Positions 15,534-24,225 are shown, numbered from the stretch's first letter. The stretch is DNA of 40,077 bases from CAZMGV01 sp964621525 [NCBI: uncultured bacterium] (GCA_964621525.1 CAZUMS010000035.1:1-40077); one strand, 5' to 3'. The notes: generated from the letters alone by a model not told the origin. Program-made: numbers and translations.

Positions 15534-16085
15534 TTGAATGCCGGGAGGCGCCGCAGGTTTCCTATTAATTACGCGCTCACAGATACGAATTCAACGACCG
15601 CAGCGGCTGAGAATGCAGTGCTGGACGTCAGGGCAATGATGGAAAACGGGAACGACCCGTTTGAAACCGTGGTCAGCACGTTCGACCGCCTTACTCCAGG
15701 CGAGTCGTTTACTCTCGTAGTCTCTTTCGACCCTAAGCCCCTCATCGCATTCCTGTCACGACGAGGTGCAGCGACGCGGTTGCTCCAGAACGAGCGGGGA
15801 GATGTTCGTTACCTGATTACCTCGGGTGGATCATCTGGAAAAAACGGCAATGGTGTCTGCCCGTTCATCAACGCCGACGGCGTCATGGATCTCCGGCATC
15901 TCGATCCGCCCGAACCTATGGTCCAGATCCTGGAGACACTGGACAAGGCCTCGAGCGGAACCGCCGTCATCGCGATGCTGAGCAGGGTACCCGGACATCT
16001 GGTCGCCATGCTGGAAAGACGCGGCATCCCTGTAAACCTGGAAGAAAAGGACGGCGGCTTCGTCATTACCGTGACCAAGCCCTGA
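15534..16085 (+). CDS. Protein with two tandem DUF2249 domains
   Basis: The 183-residue frame carries two DUF2249-like units. The first starts at VLDVRAMMENGNDPFETV and the second at MDLRHLDPPEPMVQILETL; each continues with a beta strand and a P-x-x-L-x-x-x-L-x-x-R-G helix (KPLIAFLSRRG; GHLVAMLERRG). DUF2249 proteins are common in denitrification and hemerythrin neighbourhoods; their activity is unknown. The start is unclear: TTG at 15534 has no ribosome binding site, and GTG at 15618 would begin exactly at the first domain. If the operator at 15492 activates from -41.5, transcription would begin near 15541 and favour a later start. It is the first gene of a tight rightward run to 18246. Confidence 0.8.
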   Translation: MNAGRRRRFPINYALTDTNSTTAAAENAVLDVRAMMENGNDPFETVVSTFDRLTPGESFTLVVSFDPKPLIAFLSRRGAATRLLQNERGDVRYLITSGGSSGKNGNGVCPFINADGVMDLRHLDPPEPMVQILETLDKASSGTAVIAMLSRVPGHLVAMLERRGIPVNLEEKDGGFVITVTKP

Positions 16086-16093
16086 TTCGACCC

Positions 16094-16591
16094 ATGCACG
16101 AACTGGATCACAATGAAATCTCCGGCCTCCTTCAGGCAGCCCCGATCGCACGGCTTGGGATGACCGGCCCCGAAGGCCCTTATATCATTCCGATGCCGTT
16201 CTATTTCGATGGCCGGGCATTCTACATGCGTCTCCCCAATCGCGGGCGGAAAGCTTCCTGCCTGGATTTCGATTCACGGGTTTGTATCGAGGTCGACGGC
16301 TTTACTCCCGATTTGAGCGTTTACTGGTCAGTGATCGCCGACTGCGTGATCGATTCCAGCCCGGATCCCGGTCTGATTGAGGATATTCGCCTCAGGAATC
16401 ACGCAAAATACGAACGGCTCCGGGGCGATGCCCGCAGAGGGCATGGACGCCCCAAAGCCCCCCCCGGCCAGAGCGGTGTAAGGAGGTTTGCCGTCAGGTC
16501 AATCGGCGGACGCAGATCCGACCGGGGTGTAATCGACTTTGCTACCGGCGAGACCAGCCACAACCTCAAGAGTGACAGTCATGCCGCCTGA
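16094..16591 (+). CDS. Pyridoxamine-phosphate-oxidase-like flavin split-barrel protein
   Basis: A 165-residue protein whose first 110 residues form a split-barrel FMN-binding fold like NimA or Pdx-type oxidoreductases. It reads ARLGMTGPEGPYIIPMPFYF, then a strand with FYMRLPNRGRKASCLDFD and VCIEVDGF. The C-terminal 60 residues are basic and do not match the family well. Such proteins bind flavin or heme and often sit in redox-stress operons. It starts 8 bases after the DUF2249 gene and its end overlaps the next gene by 11 bases, so it is part of the operon. Substrate unknown. Confidence 0.72.
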   Translation: MHELDHNEISGLLQAAPIARLGMTGPEGPYIIPMPFYFDGRAFYMRLPNRGRKASCLDFDSRVCIEVDGFTPDLSVYWSVIADCVIDSSPDPGLIEDIRLRNHAKYERLRGDARRGHGRPKAPPGQSGVRRFAVRSIGGRRSDRGVIDFATGETSHNLKSDSHAA

Positions 16592-17216
16592 CCGTGAGAA
16601 CTCCGGCCTGGAAATCAGAATGCGGGATCCGCTTGCGGAATTTCTCGGTTCGGTTCCGGAGGGACACCTGTTCCGCTACCGCCTTGAAGACCTGATTCCG
16701 CTGACGGGTCACCTCTGTCCGACAGTGACAGGTGCTTTTCTGGCTGCCCGGTGCGGAATCTCGGCCCTTTATGGGGAAGAACCCGGACTCCGCGGGGAAA
16801 TCCTTATCGACATCCCGGGCACAGTCACAGACGGTTCGAACGGTCCAATTACCCAGGTTTTCACCTTTCTGACCGGGGCGGCCGCAGAGAACGGATTCGG
16901 GGGACTTTCAGGACACTACCGGCGGCGCGGCCTGCTCCGTTTCCATCCGGATGACCTGCGTCCGTGGACCTTCATGTTTTCTCGGGCCGATATCCATTCA
17001 GCATACAAAGTGTCGGTGGATCTGAGCCGGGTCCCGCCAGACCCCGAGATGGGTGTTCAGTTACAGTCGGTCATGGGACACCCCGGGGCTGACCGGACTC
17101 TGTTTCAGAAGCTCTGGAATCTGCGAATTCTCAAGCTGGTCGAACTGGAGCGGGAAGTTCCTGGCAGCATCGCCCGGGCCGAGCGAGTCACCCTGAACGC
17201 GGGAGCCATCTCCTGA
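16581..17216 (+). CDS. FmdE-like conserved protein
   Basis: A 211-residue protein with LTGHLCPTVTGAFLAARCG, resembling the metal-binding N-terminus of FmdE-family proteins (formylmethanofuran dehydrogenase subunit E-like), where a G-H-x-C-P motif ligates a metal. It then has GEILIDIPGTVTDGSNGPI and FGGLSGHYRRRGLLRF. No zinc ribbon follows, and no methanofuran genes are nearby, so a formylmethanofuran role is unlikely; a metal or cofactor delivery role is a guess. I chose the ATG at 16581, overlapping the previous gene by 11 bases, over a longer frame from 16539. Confidence 0.6.
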   Translation: MPPDRENSGLEIRMRDPLAEFLGSVPEGHLFRYRLEDLIPLTGHLCPTVTGAFLAARCGISALYGEEPGLRGEILIDIPGTVTDGSNGPITQVFTFLTGAAAENGFGGLSGHYRRRGLLRFHPDDLRPWTFMFSRADIHSAYKVSVDLSRVPPDPEMGVQLQSVMGHPGADRTLFQKLWNLRILKLVELEREVPGSIARAERVTLNAGAIS

Positions 17217-17217
17217 C

Positions 17218-17604
17218 ATGAGTCCCCTCAGCAAGACATTTATCGCCACTGCTCTCCTTTGCCATGTTATTGCGTCACTGATCGGCGCGGCACTTGCGGT
17301 GGACAACAGTTACGCCTTGCAGGTCAGGTTCATTCATACGCACGGCCAGACGATCGGTTTTGTCGCATTCCTGATCTACGGGGTCGCCTACCACATCTTT
17401 CCCCGCTTCCAGGGGAGACCGCTTCATTCGCTGCCGCTGGGATGGCTTCACTATGTCTTGTCCACGGCCGGTCTTGCGGCGCTCTGGGCCGGGCGCACCA
17501 CCGGAATTGTGGCCCTGCAACTTGCCGGAGGCGTCCTTTCGGCGGCCGGAGTCCTGACTTTTTCAGTCAACATCGCCCTCACGATTTTCTGGAGGCCTTC
17601 ATGA
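17218..17604 (+). CDS. Small four-helix membrane protein, heme-copper-oxidase-like
   Basis: A 128-residue hydrophobic protein with about four membrane segments. RFIHTHGQTIGFVAFLIYG and VAYHIFPRF place histidines at helix ends in the way heme-copper oxidase and NorB-type subunits do, so it may bind heme. It is far too short for a catalytic subunit. Similar short proteins occur in NO-related clusters, but I do not know a proven function. The start follows the previous stop by one base and the last bases overlap the next ATG (ATGA), so it is translationally coupled on both sides. Confidence 0.65.
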   Translation: MSPLSKTFIATALLCHVIASLIGAALAVDNSYALQVRFIHTHGQTIGFVAFLIYGVAYHIFPRFQGRPLHSLPLGWLHYVLSTAGLAALWAGRTTGIVALQLAGGVLSAAGVLTFSVNIALTIFWRPS

Positions 17605-17810
17605 GCGAAACGGCAAAACCAGTCCTGGGTCAGACAATCAACGAACTGGTCGAAAAGGATCCCGCCGTTCTGAGAATTCTTGGAAGGTATGGAATCGATA
17701 CCTGTTGCGGCGGTGCACGCACACTCGGAGATGCAGTCCGTTCCGCAGGGCTCGACGCTGATAAAGTGGCATCCGAAATCTACGGTCTCCTGGGCGCCCA
17801 CCCGAACTGA
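17601..17810 (+). CDS. Stand-alone ScdA_N (DUF542) domain protein
   Basis: A 69-residue protein consisting only of the N-terminal domain of RIC proteins (ScdA/YtfE/NorA): INELVEKDPAVLRILGRYG followed by the conserved IDTCCGGARTLGDAV. In RIC this cysteine-bearing domain precedes a di-iron hemerythrin domain that helps repair iron-sulfur clusters damaged by NO. Here the domain is alone. Hemerythrin domains are encoded separately at 25943 and 37188. GGAGG lies 6 bases before the ATG, which overlaps the previous stop codon. Confidence 0.88.
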   Translation: MSETAKPVLGQTINELVEKDPAVLRILGRYGIDTCCGGARTLGDAVRSAGLDADKVASEIYGLLGAHPN

Positions 17811-17814
17811 TCAC

Positions 17815-18246
17815 ATGGCATCTGTCCGCCGATCATTTCTGGGTTTGCTGCTTGTGGCCGGAGCGGTCGTATCCGGTTGCGCCCCCATCATGCCAACGAA
17901 TCAGGCGGGATCTTCAGAATCACTGCCGGCCCCGGGGATGACCGATCCTGCAGCCTTTGCCAGAGGTGAAAAGCATTTCCGGAAATACGGCTGCCGGAGC
18001 TGTCACGGTTTTGGAGAATATTTTGGCAAATGCCCCGATCTTGGTGGAGTCACGAAGCGACAGACACCGGACTGGATTCGCAAATGGTTGAAGGATCCCG
18101 ACCAGATGCGTCAGACAGACACCTATGCACGGGAGCTTTCAGCCAGATACGAAGCGGTTATGCCCGTATTGGGACTTTCCGACGAGGCTATAGAGGATCT
18201 GCTCGTCTATCTGGACGCCAACGGGAAACCGCCCTCGCCTCATTAA
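17815..18246 (+). CDS. Monoheme cytochrome c lipoprotein
   Basis: A 143-residue protein with a lipoprotein signal (LVAGAVVSGC) and one heme c site, CRSCH, followed by GFGEYFGKCPDLGG. The pattern WIRKWLKDPDQMRQTD with MPVLGLSDEAIEDLLVYL is shared with the cytochrome at 18882, so the two are related. It starts 4 bases after the ScdA_N gene and ends the run that began at the DUF2249 gene. It is likely a periplasmic electron carrier. An extra cysteine (GKCPDL) sits after the heme site. Confidence 0.85.
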   Translation: MASVRRSFLGLLLVAGAVVSGCAPIMPTNQAGSSESLPAPGMTDPAAFARGEKHFRKYGCRSCHGFGEYFGKCPDLGGVTKRQTPDWIRKWLKDPDQMRQTDTYARELSARYEAVMPVLGLSDEAIEDLLVYLDANGKPPSPH

Positions 18247-18262
18247 GCATCATTTACAAACT

Positions 18263-18278
18263 TATGACACCAATCATC
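18263..18278 (+). promoter_or_regulatory. TATGA-N6-TCATC operator upstream of the Rieske/b operon
   Basis: TATGACACCAATCATC lies between the cytochrome lipoprotein gene and the Rieske gene, with its centre 80 bases before the Rieske start. It links the quinol-oxidising complex to the same regulon. Confidence 0.72.
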
Positions 18279-18350
18279 AGCCTCTGTTGCCGCCCAGCGT
18301 AGTTTGGGCGCAGGCCGGGGCTTCACCCGGAGAGAGACGGAGCAGGGACA

Positions 18351-18827
18351 ATGGATCACACCATAAGAACTCCCGCCGGACCGGAAATTTCCAGGCGCGA
18401 TTTCCTGGACACTGCTGCCATGGGCACTGCGGTCACGGCACTGTTCGCTGGACTGCTCGGCCTGCTCCGGATGCCGAAGCCGAATGTCCATTATGAGCCC
18501 GATTCGAAGGTGCGGCTCGGATTCCCCAATGAGTTTCCCGAGGGCACGTCCCGGATCATCGGCAGGCATAACGTCATGGTATCCCGTGACGAGAAAGGAC
18601 TTCACGTCATGTCCCTCGTCTGCACCCATCTCGGCTGTGTGGTGCAGCAAGCCGAATCCGGTTTCCGGTGCCCCTGCCACGGCTCGATGTTTGAGTCGAA
18701 CGGAAATGTCGTAAGCGGGCCGGCACCGAAAGCGCTGCCTTGGCTGGAGATCTCCCGGGCAGAAGACGGTGCGCTGGTGGTCGATCTGAAAAAGACGATC
18801 ACACCGGGGAACAAGACTGTCGTCTAG
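18351..18827 (+). CDS. Rieske [2Fe-2S] protein of a cytochrome b complex
   Basis: A 158-residue Rieske protein with a twin-arginine-type leader (SRRDFLDTAAMG) and one membrane helix. The cluster boxes are CTHLGC and CPCHGSMF, with the two cysteines and two histidines of high-potential Rieske centres. It carries electrons from quinol to cytochrome c at the periplasmic face. GGAG lies 8 bases upstream. It is the first gene of the operon with cytochrome c, GltD-like protein, cytochrome b and six-heme cytochrome. Confidence 0.94.
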   Translation: MDHTIRTPAGPEISRRDFLDTAAMGTAVTALFAGLLGLLRMPKPNVHYEPDSKVRLGFPNEFPEGTSRIIGRHNVMVSRDEKGLHVMSLVCTHLGCVVQQAESGFRCPCHGSMFESNGNVVSGPAPKALPWLEISRAEDGALVVDLKKTITPGNKTVV

Positions 18828-18881
18828 ACAAGGCAAGGGACTGAATTCGATAGGACGATTCGAAGAAAGATGGAGGCGGAT

Positions 18882-19292
18882 ATGTTCAGGAAAATTCCAT
18901 TCACAGCGGTCGGGCTTGGGTTAGCACTCACCATGGGCGTGAGCATGACGTCGATCGCTCCGTCACGGGCGGACGCCCCCCGAAAGGTAGACAAGGAGAC
19001 ATACGAGAAGGGCAAAAAGGCATTCAAGCGGAAACAGTGCTCCGGTTGCCATGCGATCGATACCTCGGAACTCGGAGAAAAAGGTCCTGGCCTCAAGGGC
19101 ATCTACAAGAAGCGTGGCGAAGAATGGCTGAAGAAGTGGCTGAAAGACCCGGCGGCGCTCGAAAAGACTGATCCGGAAATCATCGAGCTCAAGAAGAAGT
19201 ATCCCGATGGAATGCCGAATCCGGAGCTCTCGGATGAGCAGATGGAACAGATCCTCTCCTATCTGTCCGTTGACGGCGTAGAGCCCAAGTAA
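18882..19292 (+). CDS. Secreted monoheme cytochrome c
   Basis: A 136-residue protein with a Sec signal peptide ending near SRADA and one heme c site, CSGCH. The fold is class I with KGPGLKG, WLKKWLKDPAALEKTD and a likely distal methionine in DGMPNPELSDEQM. It is lysine-rich, suited to docking on acidic partners. The ATG at 18882 has GGAGG 5 bases upstream; an in-frame ATG at 18870 is also possible. As it lies between Rieske and GltD-like genes, it probably takes electrons from the Rieske/b complex towards NirS or NorC (inference). Confidence 0.88.
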   Translation: MFRKIPFTAVGLGLALTMGVSMTSIAPSRADAPRKVDKETYEKGKKAFKRKQCSGCHAIDTSELGEKGPGLKGIYKKRGEEWLKKWLKDPAALEKTDPEIIELKKKYPDGMPNPELSDEQMEQILSYLSVDGVEPK

Positions 19293-19317
19293 ACCGAACC
19301 GGACTGGCAGGCAAAAC

Positions 19318-21216
19318 ATGGAAAGCGGGCCTAAATACCGGGTCGAGATTCCCGGCGACCGCTACTACAAGGAGCTGATCGCCTGCCAGTCCGGATGTCC
19401 GGTCCATACGGACTCGAGAGCCTATGTCCAGGCCATAGCCCGTGGCGAATTCGAAAAGGCCTATCTCATCGCCCGTGCACCGAATCCTCTTGCCTCCATT
19501 TGCGGCCGGATCTGTGGCGCCCCCTGTGAGGCGGCGTGCCGCCGGGGCAAGATAGATGCTCCGGTCGCCATCCGGCCGCTGAAGCGGGTGGTGACGGAAC
19601 TCTATGGCCCCGAATCGGGCATCCACACCAAGACTGAGCTTCTTGATTGGATCGTCAGGAGCGCCCCGGATACGGAAAATGCTGACCGGGAGGACATCCG
19701 GCAACTCAAGGACGAACTGCTGAACCGGCTGAAACATCCGTTGAAGCCGTTTCCCTCCGTCGCCATCATCGGCTCGGGACCGGCCGGACTTGCCGCTGCA
19801 CATGATCTCGCCGTCTTCGGTATCAAGAGCGTCATCTATGAGCGCGAAAAGGTGGCTGGCGGCATGCTGGCCGTCGGCATACCGGATTATCGCCTTCCTC
19901 CCCACCTGATCCAGACCGAAATTGACGTGATCCGATCGCTTGGCGTGGAATTCATAACCGGCGTGGAAGTCGGGAAGGACACAACCATCGACAATCTTCT
20001 TGGCGCCCATGCGGCAATCGTCGTCGCCATTGGCGCAAAAGTTCCACGCCCGCTTCGTGTCCCCGGTGGTGACGCCAGGGGCGTCATTGGCGGGGTCGAT
20101 TTTCTCCGCTCGGTCGCACTCGGCGAGCAGACGGATATCGGACGCAGGGTCGTGGTGATCGGCGGAGGCAACGTCGCCTACGATGCCGCCAGAACCGCTG
20201 TCCGGCGGGTTTATGTTGAGCGTGACGCCACCCGGATTGCCCGTAAGGTTGCGGAGCCCGGAGCCGAGGTCCACCTCGCCTGCCTGGAGAGTCTGGAAGA
20301 AATGCTGGCGGACCAGGTGGAAATCCTGGAAGGCGAGGAAGAAGGGGTCATACGGCACAACGGGTATGGACCAGCCGAGGTGCTGACCGATTCCGAAGGG
20401 CGCGTGAAGGGCATCAGGCTGGTCCGTGTCGTTTCCCTCTGGGATGAAAACCGGCGATTCAGCCCGAAGTATGATCCGAATGATTCGAAGGTTATCGACT
20501 GCGATACGATTCTGGTCTGCATCGGACAGTCTGTAGACTGGAAGCTGCTTGAAGGCGCCGAAGGCCTCCAGAAAGATCCCCGCGGGAATATCCCCTGCGA
20601 TACAGAAACCGGACGGACCGCCAATCCCAAGATCTACATCGCCGGCGATGCGGCTTATGGTCCCAAGCTGGCAATTCATGCCGTCGCGGCGGGCAAGAAA
20701 GTCGCACGGAATGTCGCGCTGGACCTCGGGCACGCTGTCCCGCTGAAAACCCGGACAGAAAGCACCCACTCACCCTGCGAACACTACTACCGAGAAACCG
20801 GTTTCGAACGGCTGACCCGCCAGGCCCCTCCGGCTCACAGCGTCGAGGAACGCCTCCGCTCTACCCAGTCCCCGGTGGAACGCACGTTTTCGCTCGATGA
20901 TGCGCGTGCCCAGGGACACCGTTGCCTCTCCTGCGACGTGAACACGGTTTTCGATTCGTCCCTGTGCATCCTTTGCGGTGGATGTGTCGATGTCTGCCCC
21001 GAAGACTGCCTGAAGATCGTTTCCATTGCGAAACTCGACAGGACTCCGGAGATTCAGCGCCTGGTCGATGAGCTGGGTGAACAGGCAGACGAAACCAGTG
21101 CCATTCTCAAGGACGAGGATCGCTGTATCCGGTGTGCACTCTGCGCAGAGCGGTGCCCGACGGGATCGATCACGATGGAAAAGTTCAGCTTCCGGGAGGT
21201 TTACGAGAATGGATGA
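19318..21216 (+). CDS. GltD-like FAD/NAD(P) oxidoreductase with C-terminal ferredoxin domain
   Basis: A 632-residue protein. The N-terminal cysteine-rich region (CQSGCPVH; CGRICGAPCEAACRR) is of the GltD / DPD type that binds [4Fe-4S] clusters. The FAD Rossmann motif IIGSGPAGLAAAHDL is near residue 151 and the NAD(P) motif VIGGGNVAYDAARTA near 281. A C-terminal region has two more cluster motifs, CILCGGCVDVCPEDC and CIRCALCAERCPTGS. There is no signal peptide, so it works in the cytoplasm. There is no glutamate synthase large subunit nearby. Its place between the cytochrome c and cytochrome b genes (8-base overlap with the latter) argues that it couples NAD(P)H or ferredoxin to the quinone/Rieske-b complex; related gene pairings are known from anammox bacteria. 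Confidence 0.85.
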   Translation: MESGPKYRVEIPGDRYYKELIACQSGCPVHTDSRAYVQAIARGEFEKAYLIARAPNPLASICGRICGAPCEAACRRGKIDAPVAIRPLKRVVTELYGPESGIHTKTELLDWIVRSAPDTENADREDIRQLKDELLNRLKHPLKPFPSVAIIGSGPAGLAAAHDLAVFGIKSVIYEREKVAGGMLAVGIPDYRLPPHLIQTEIDVIRSLGVEFITGVEVGKDTTIDNLLGAHAAIVVAIGAKVPRPLRVPGGDARGVIGGVDFLRSVALGEQTDIGRRVVVIGGGNVAYDAARTAVRRVYVERDATRIARKVAEPGAEVHLACLESLEEMLADQVEILEGEEEGVIRHNGYGPAEVLTDSEGRVKGIRLVRVVSLWDENRRFSPKYDPNDSKVIDCDTILVCIGQSVDWKLLEGAEGLQKDPRGNIPCDTETGRTANPKIYIAGDAAYGPKLAIHAVAAGKKVARNVALDLGHAVPLKTRTESTHSPCEHYYRETGFERLTRQAPPAHSVEERLRSTQSPVERTFSLDDARAQGHRCLSCDVNTVFDSSLCILCGGCVDVCPEDCLKIVSIAKLDRTPEIQRLVDELGEQADETSAILKDEDRCIRCALCAERCPTGSITMEKFSFREVYENG

Positions 21217-22810
21217 GCACGGGCAGGAACCGCCGGTCCGTCACGACTCCGTGAATGACCCGGCTGACACTTTCGAGAATAAGGTCTCAGGGTTCAGGGC
21301 TTTCACCGACAACCTGAAACAGCTTGGAAGTTCGGTGAAAAATGCCGTCGTCCGTCATGGATGGCCGCTTGGCTCTGAAAGAGAGCGTTCACGGGCCGTT
21401 TTCCAGAATTTCTTTCTGCACATTCACTCGACCCGGACCCACAAGTGGAGCCTGAGACCGACATTCACTCTTGGTCTCGGGATCATGGCATTGGCCATGT
21501 TCCTGACACTCTGCCTGACCGGCATGTTCCTCATGATCTATTACGAGCCGGGAGTCCCTGAAGCCTATTCCTCCGTGAAGGATCTCAGCTTTGTCTCCAG
21601 TGCCGGGAAATATGTCCGGAATATTCACCGCTGGGCCGCACATCTCATGGTATTCACGGTACTCCTGCACATGACCCGGGTCTTTTACACGAACAGCTAT
21701 AAGCCTCCGCGCGAGGCAAACTGGCTCATCGGTATGGGGTTGCTGGTCGTCACGCTCGGCCTGTCATTTACCGGCTACCTGCTGCCATGGGACCAGCTTG
21801 CCTTCTGGGCCGTTACGATCGGTGCGAATATCGCCGCAAGTCCCCGGGAGATCACTGATGCCCTTGGCATCACGGACCGCTTCGATATCGGAGGGCTGCA
21901 GAAGGAGCTTCTGCTCGGTGGTGACACTGTCGGACAGGGCGCCCTCACCCGGTTCTATCTGCTTCATGTGATCATACTGCCCGCTGCGGCGTTCGGGCTC
22001 GCCGGGCTTCATTTCTGGCGGATCCGGAAAGATGGCGGTCTCTCCCGTCCGGAGAGCGCTACCCAGCCCGGAGATACTGGCGTAACCGGAAAAGCGGCAT
22101 TTCCGCTTTCGAAGACTTACGGTCTCATGGCGATCGTCAAAGGGAAAACGCCGGCCGTGGACCGGGCACCGGAAGGAACTGTCGCCACATTTCCCCATGC
22201 CTTCCGTGCTGAACTCGCTGCCGCGATGGTCATCATCGCCATCACCTGCACTCTCAGCTATTTCTTTGACGCTCCGCTCAAGGAACTGGCGAACCCGGTT
22301 ATCCCCGAAAATCCGGCCAAAGCGCCATGGTACTTCCTGGGCCTTCAGGAACTGGTGAGTTATTCGGCCTTCGCCGGCGGAATGATGGTTCCGATGCTGG
22401 TCGTCGTGGGCCTGGCACTCGTGCCCTTTCTCGACCGGGAGAAGGGCGTTTCAGGGACCTGGCTGGACGAAGGCCGCGAAAGGCCGGTTTTCTACGCCTC
22501 TATTGCATACGGGCTCGTGACCGTAATCGCGCTGGTCGCCTTCACTGTGAAATTCGGATGGATCCGTCAGTGGAAACCCGATATCGCCCAGATCGTCATC
22601 ACCTTCATCAACCCGGGCACCATTCTGACAGCTCTGTATGCCGGGTACTCGCTGTTCGTACTCCAGAAAACTCGCAGCACCCGTAAAGGGGCTGTCGCTC
22701 TTTACACCTGCTTCCTGTGCGGGTTCATCGTGCTGACGATCGTGGGGGTCTATTTCCGCGGCCCCAACTGGCAATTCTTCTGGTCACCCAAAGACTGGCC
22801 AGTCCACTGA
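21209..22810 (+). CDS. Cytochrome b of the Rieske/b complex (long form)
   Basis: A 533-residue cytochrome b with an approximately 65-residue hydrophilic cytoplasmic N-terminus before the first helix. The four-helix core has heme-binding histidines in HRWAAHLMVFTVLLHMTRVF and in RFYLLHVIILPAAAFGLAGLH. The Qo motif is represented by NPVIPENPAKAPWYFLGLQE, read as the P-E-N-P variant of PEWY. The C-terminal half resembles subunit IV fused to cytochrome b and adds further helices. GGGAGG lies 9 bases before the ATG at 21209, which overlaps the preceding gene. It oxidises quinol and passes electrons to the Rieske protein. Confidence 0.92.
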   Translation: MDEHGQEPPVRHDSVNDPADTFENKVSGFRAFTDNLKQLGSSVKNAVVRHGWPLGSERERSRAVFQNFFLHIHSTRTHKWSLRPTFTLGLGIMALAMFLTLCLTGMFLMIYYEPGVPEAYSSVKDLSFVSSAGKYVRNIHRWAAHLMVFTVLLHMTRVFYTNSYKPPREANWLIGMGLLVVTLGLSFTGYLLPWDQLAFWAVTIGANIAASPREITDALGITDRFDIGGLQKELLLGGDTVGQGALTRFYLLHVIILPAAAFGLAGLHFWRIRKDGGLSRPESATQPGDTGVTGKAAFPLSKTYGLMAIVKGKTPAVDRAPEGTVATFPHAFRAELAAAMVIIAITCTLSYFFDAPLKELANPVIPENPAKAPWYFLGLQELVSYSAFAGGMMVPMLVVVGLALVPFLDREKGVSGTWLDEGRERPVFYASIAYGLVTVIALVAFTVKFGWIRQWKPDIAQIVITFINPGTILTALYAGYSLFVLQKTRSTRKGAVALYTCFLCGFIVLTIVGVYFRGPNWQFFWSPKDWPVH

Positions 22811-22827
22811 CGGGAGGGATGGAAAGC

Positions 22828-24225
22828 ATGCGTAACCGTTTCTACTCGTCAATCCTGCTGGTCGCCTCGTTGCTGACGCTGGTATTCGCCGTGATGTCGG
22901 CTCTAGAAGACAACTACTTCAGGGAATGGAGGCAGTACCAACGGCAGTATGCGAAGATGACCGAGGGCAAGACTCCGTTTGAGCCGGGCCTCAAGCAGCA
23001 CTTCCTGACAGATCTGAACAGGATCGACCGTTGCGCCACCTGCCATACCGGCCTGATGAACGCTGAGATGGCCTCAGCGCCCCATCCATTCACGGCGCAC
23101 CCGGGGAAATTTCTTTCTGTTCATCAGCCCCAGACCTTCGGCTGTACGGTCTGTCACCAGGGACAGGGGCTGGCAACCAATTCGGCCGAGGCCCATGCAG
23201 ACGACCCTCATCGGCATGTCTATTGGGATCAGCCGATCTATTCGAAGGATTTCGTTCAGGCTTCCTGCAGATCGTGCCATGCCTCCGCCTGGGCCGGGAC
23301 GGCCGGGGCCCCGCTGCTGGGCGCAGGCGCAGAGCTATTCCTCAGAATGGGCTGTAACTCCTGCCACAAGACCGGAGGTGTCGGCGGTTCGCGCGGACCG
23401 GCCCTGGACGGAGTTGGTTCCCAGCCCATTGCCCATTTTCCGATGGCACACCTGCCCCCGCCCCACACCGTGGAAAACTGGCACATCCAGCATCTGATGA
23501 AGCCACAGGAAGTTGTCCCCGGATCGGCGATGCGCGACTACAAGATGACCCGCGATGAAGCGCTGCAGCTTTCGGTTTACCTGATGTCGCTCCGGGACCT
23601 GAAGGTCCCCGATGCCCTTGTCCACTCCCGGGATTCCATGGACCGCGACAATCCGAACGGCGAACTCCTGTACAAACGGAACTGTTCAGGCTGTCACGAT
23701 GCCGGCCTCAAGAGCCGCAAGGACGAAATCCTCAACTGGATGGTTCCGGCAATCCGGAATCCAGAGATGCTGAAGCTTGCGGGTCCGGAGTTCATTCGCA
23801 AGACGATCCTGCAGGGACGGCCCGGCACGCCCATGGAAAGCTGGATTACCGAATCGAGCGGACTCAGTGCAGCCGAGATTGATGCGCTGGTGGACTACAT
23901 ATACTCCAACGCTGCGGAGGACGCCCCTCAGCCCTGGGTTTACAAGGAACAGGCAGATGCCGAGGCTGGCAAGGAACTTTACGTCGACAGCTGCAAGATG
24001 TGCCACGGTGCTGCCGGTGAAGGCGGACCCAAGGGAATCCGCCTGACAACCCAGGTACTCACAGACATGCCGGATTCGTTTCTGACGATAACGATCCGTG
24101 ACGGCCGCCCGGGTACCTCCATGAATTCGTTCAAGGAAGAGGCCGAGTTCTCCGACGAGGAAATCGCCAATGTCGCCGCCTATGTAAGGGAGCTGCAGCG
24201 TAATGCGCTTTCCCGGAGACAGTGA
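22828..24225 (+). CDS. Membrane-anchored six-heme cytochrome c
   Basis: A 465-residue protein with an N-terminal membrane helix (SSILLVASLLTLVFAVMSAL) and six CXXCH sites: CATCH (residue 69), CTVCH, CRSCH, CNSCH, CSGCH and CKMCH. The first three lie close together; the last three each begin a class I-like domain (ELFLRMGCNSCH; ELLYKRNCSGCH; ELYVDSCKMCH). It ends the Rieske/b operon, and would replace the cytochrome c1 subunit as a multi-heme acceptor. The ATG at 22828 has GGGAGG 10 bases upstream; the ATG at 22819 is too close to that site. Confidence 0.9.
   Translation: MRNRFYSSILLVASLLTLVFAVMSALEDNYFREWRQYQRQYAKMTEGKTPFEPGLKQHFLTDLNRIDRCATCHTGLMNAEMASAPHPFTAHPGKFLSVHQPQTFGCTVCHQGQGLATNSAEAHADDPHRHVYWDQPIYSKDFVQASCRSCHASAWAGTAGAPLLGAGAELFLRMGCNSCHKTGGVGGSRGPALDGVGSQPIAHFPMAHLPPPHTVENWHIQHLMKPQEVVPGSAMRDYKMTRDEALQLSVYLMSLRDLKVPDALVHSRDSMDRDNPNGELLYKRNCSGCHDAGLKSRKDEILNWMVPAIRNPEMLKLAGPEFIRKTILQGRPGTPMESWITESSGLSAAEIDALVDYIYSNAAEDAPQPWVYKEQADAEAGKELYVDSCKMCHGAAGEGGPKGIRLTTQVLTDMPDSFLTITIRDGRPGTSMNSFKEEAEFSDEEIANVAAYVRELQRNALSRRQ

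Noticed and set aside
19189-20769. A 526-codon leftward frame opposite the GltD-like gene
   Set aside because: Antisense shadow: codon-aligned with a clearly conserved gene on the other strand, and no family resemblance.
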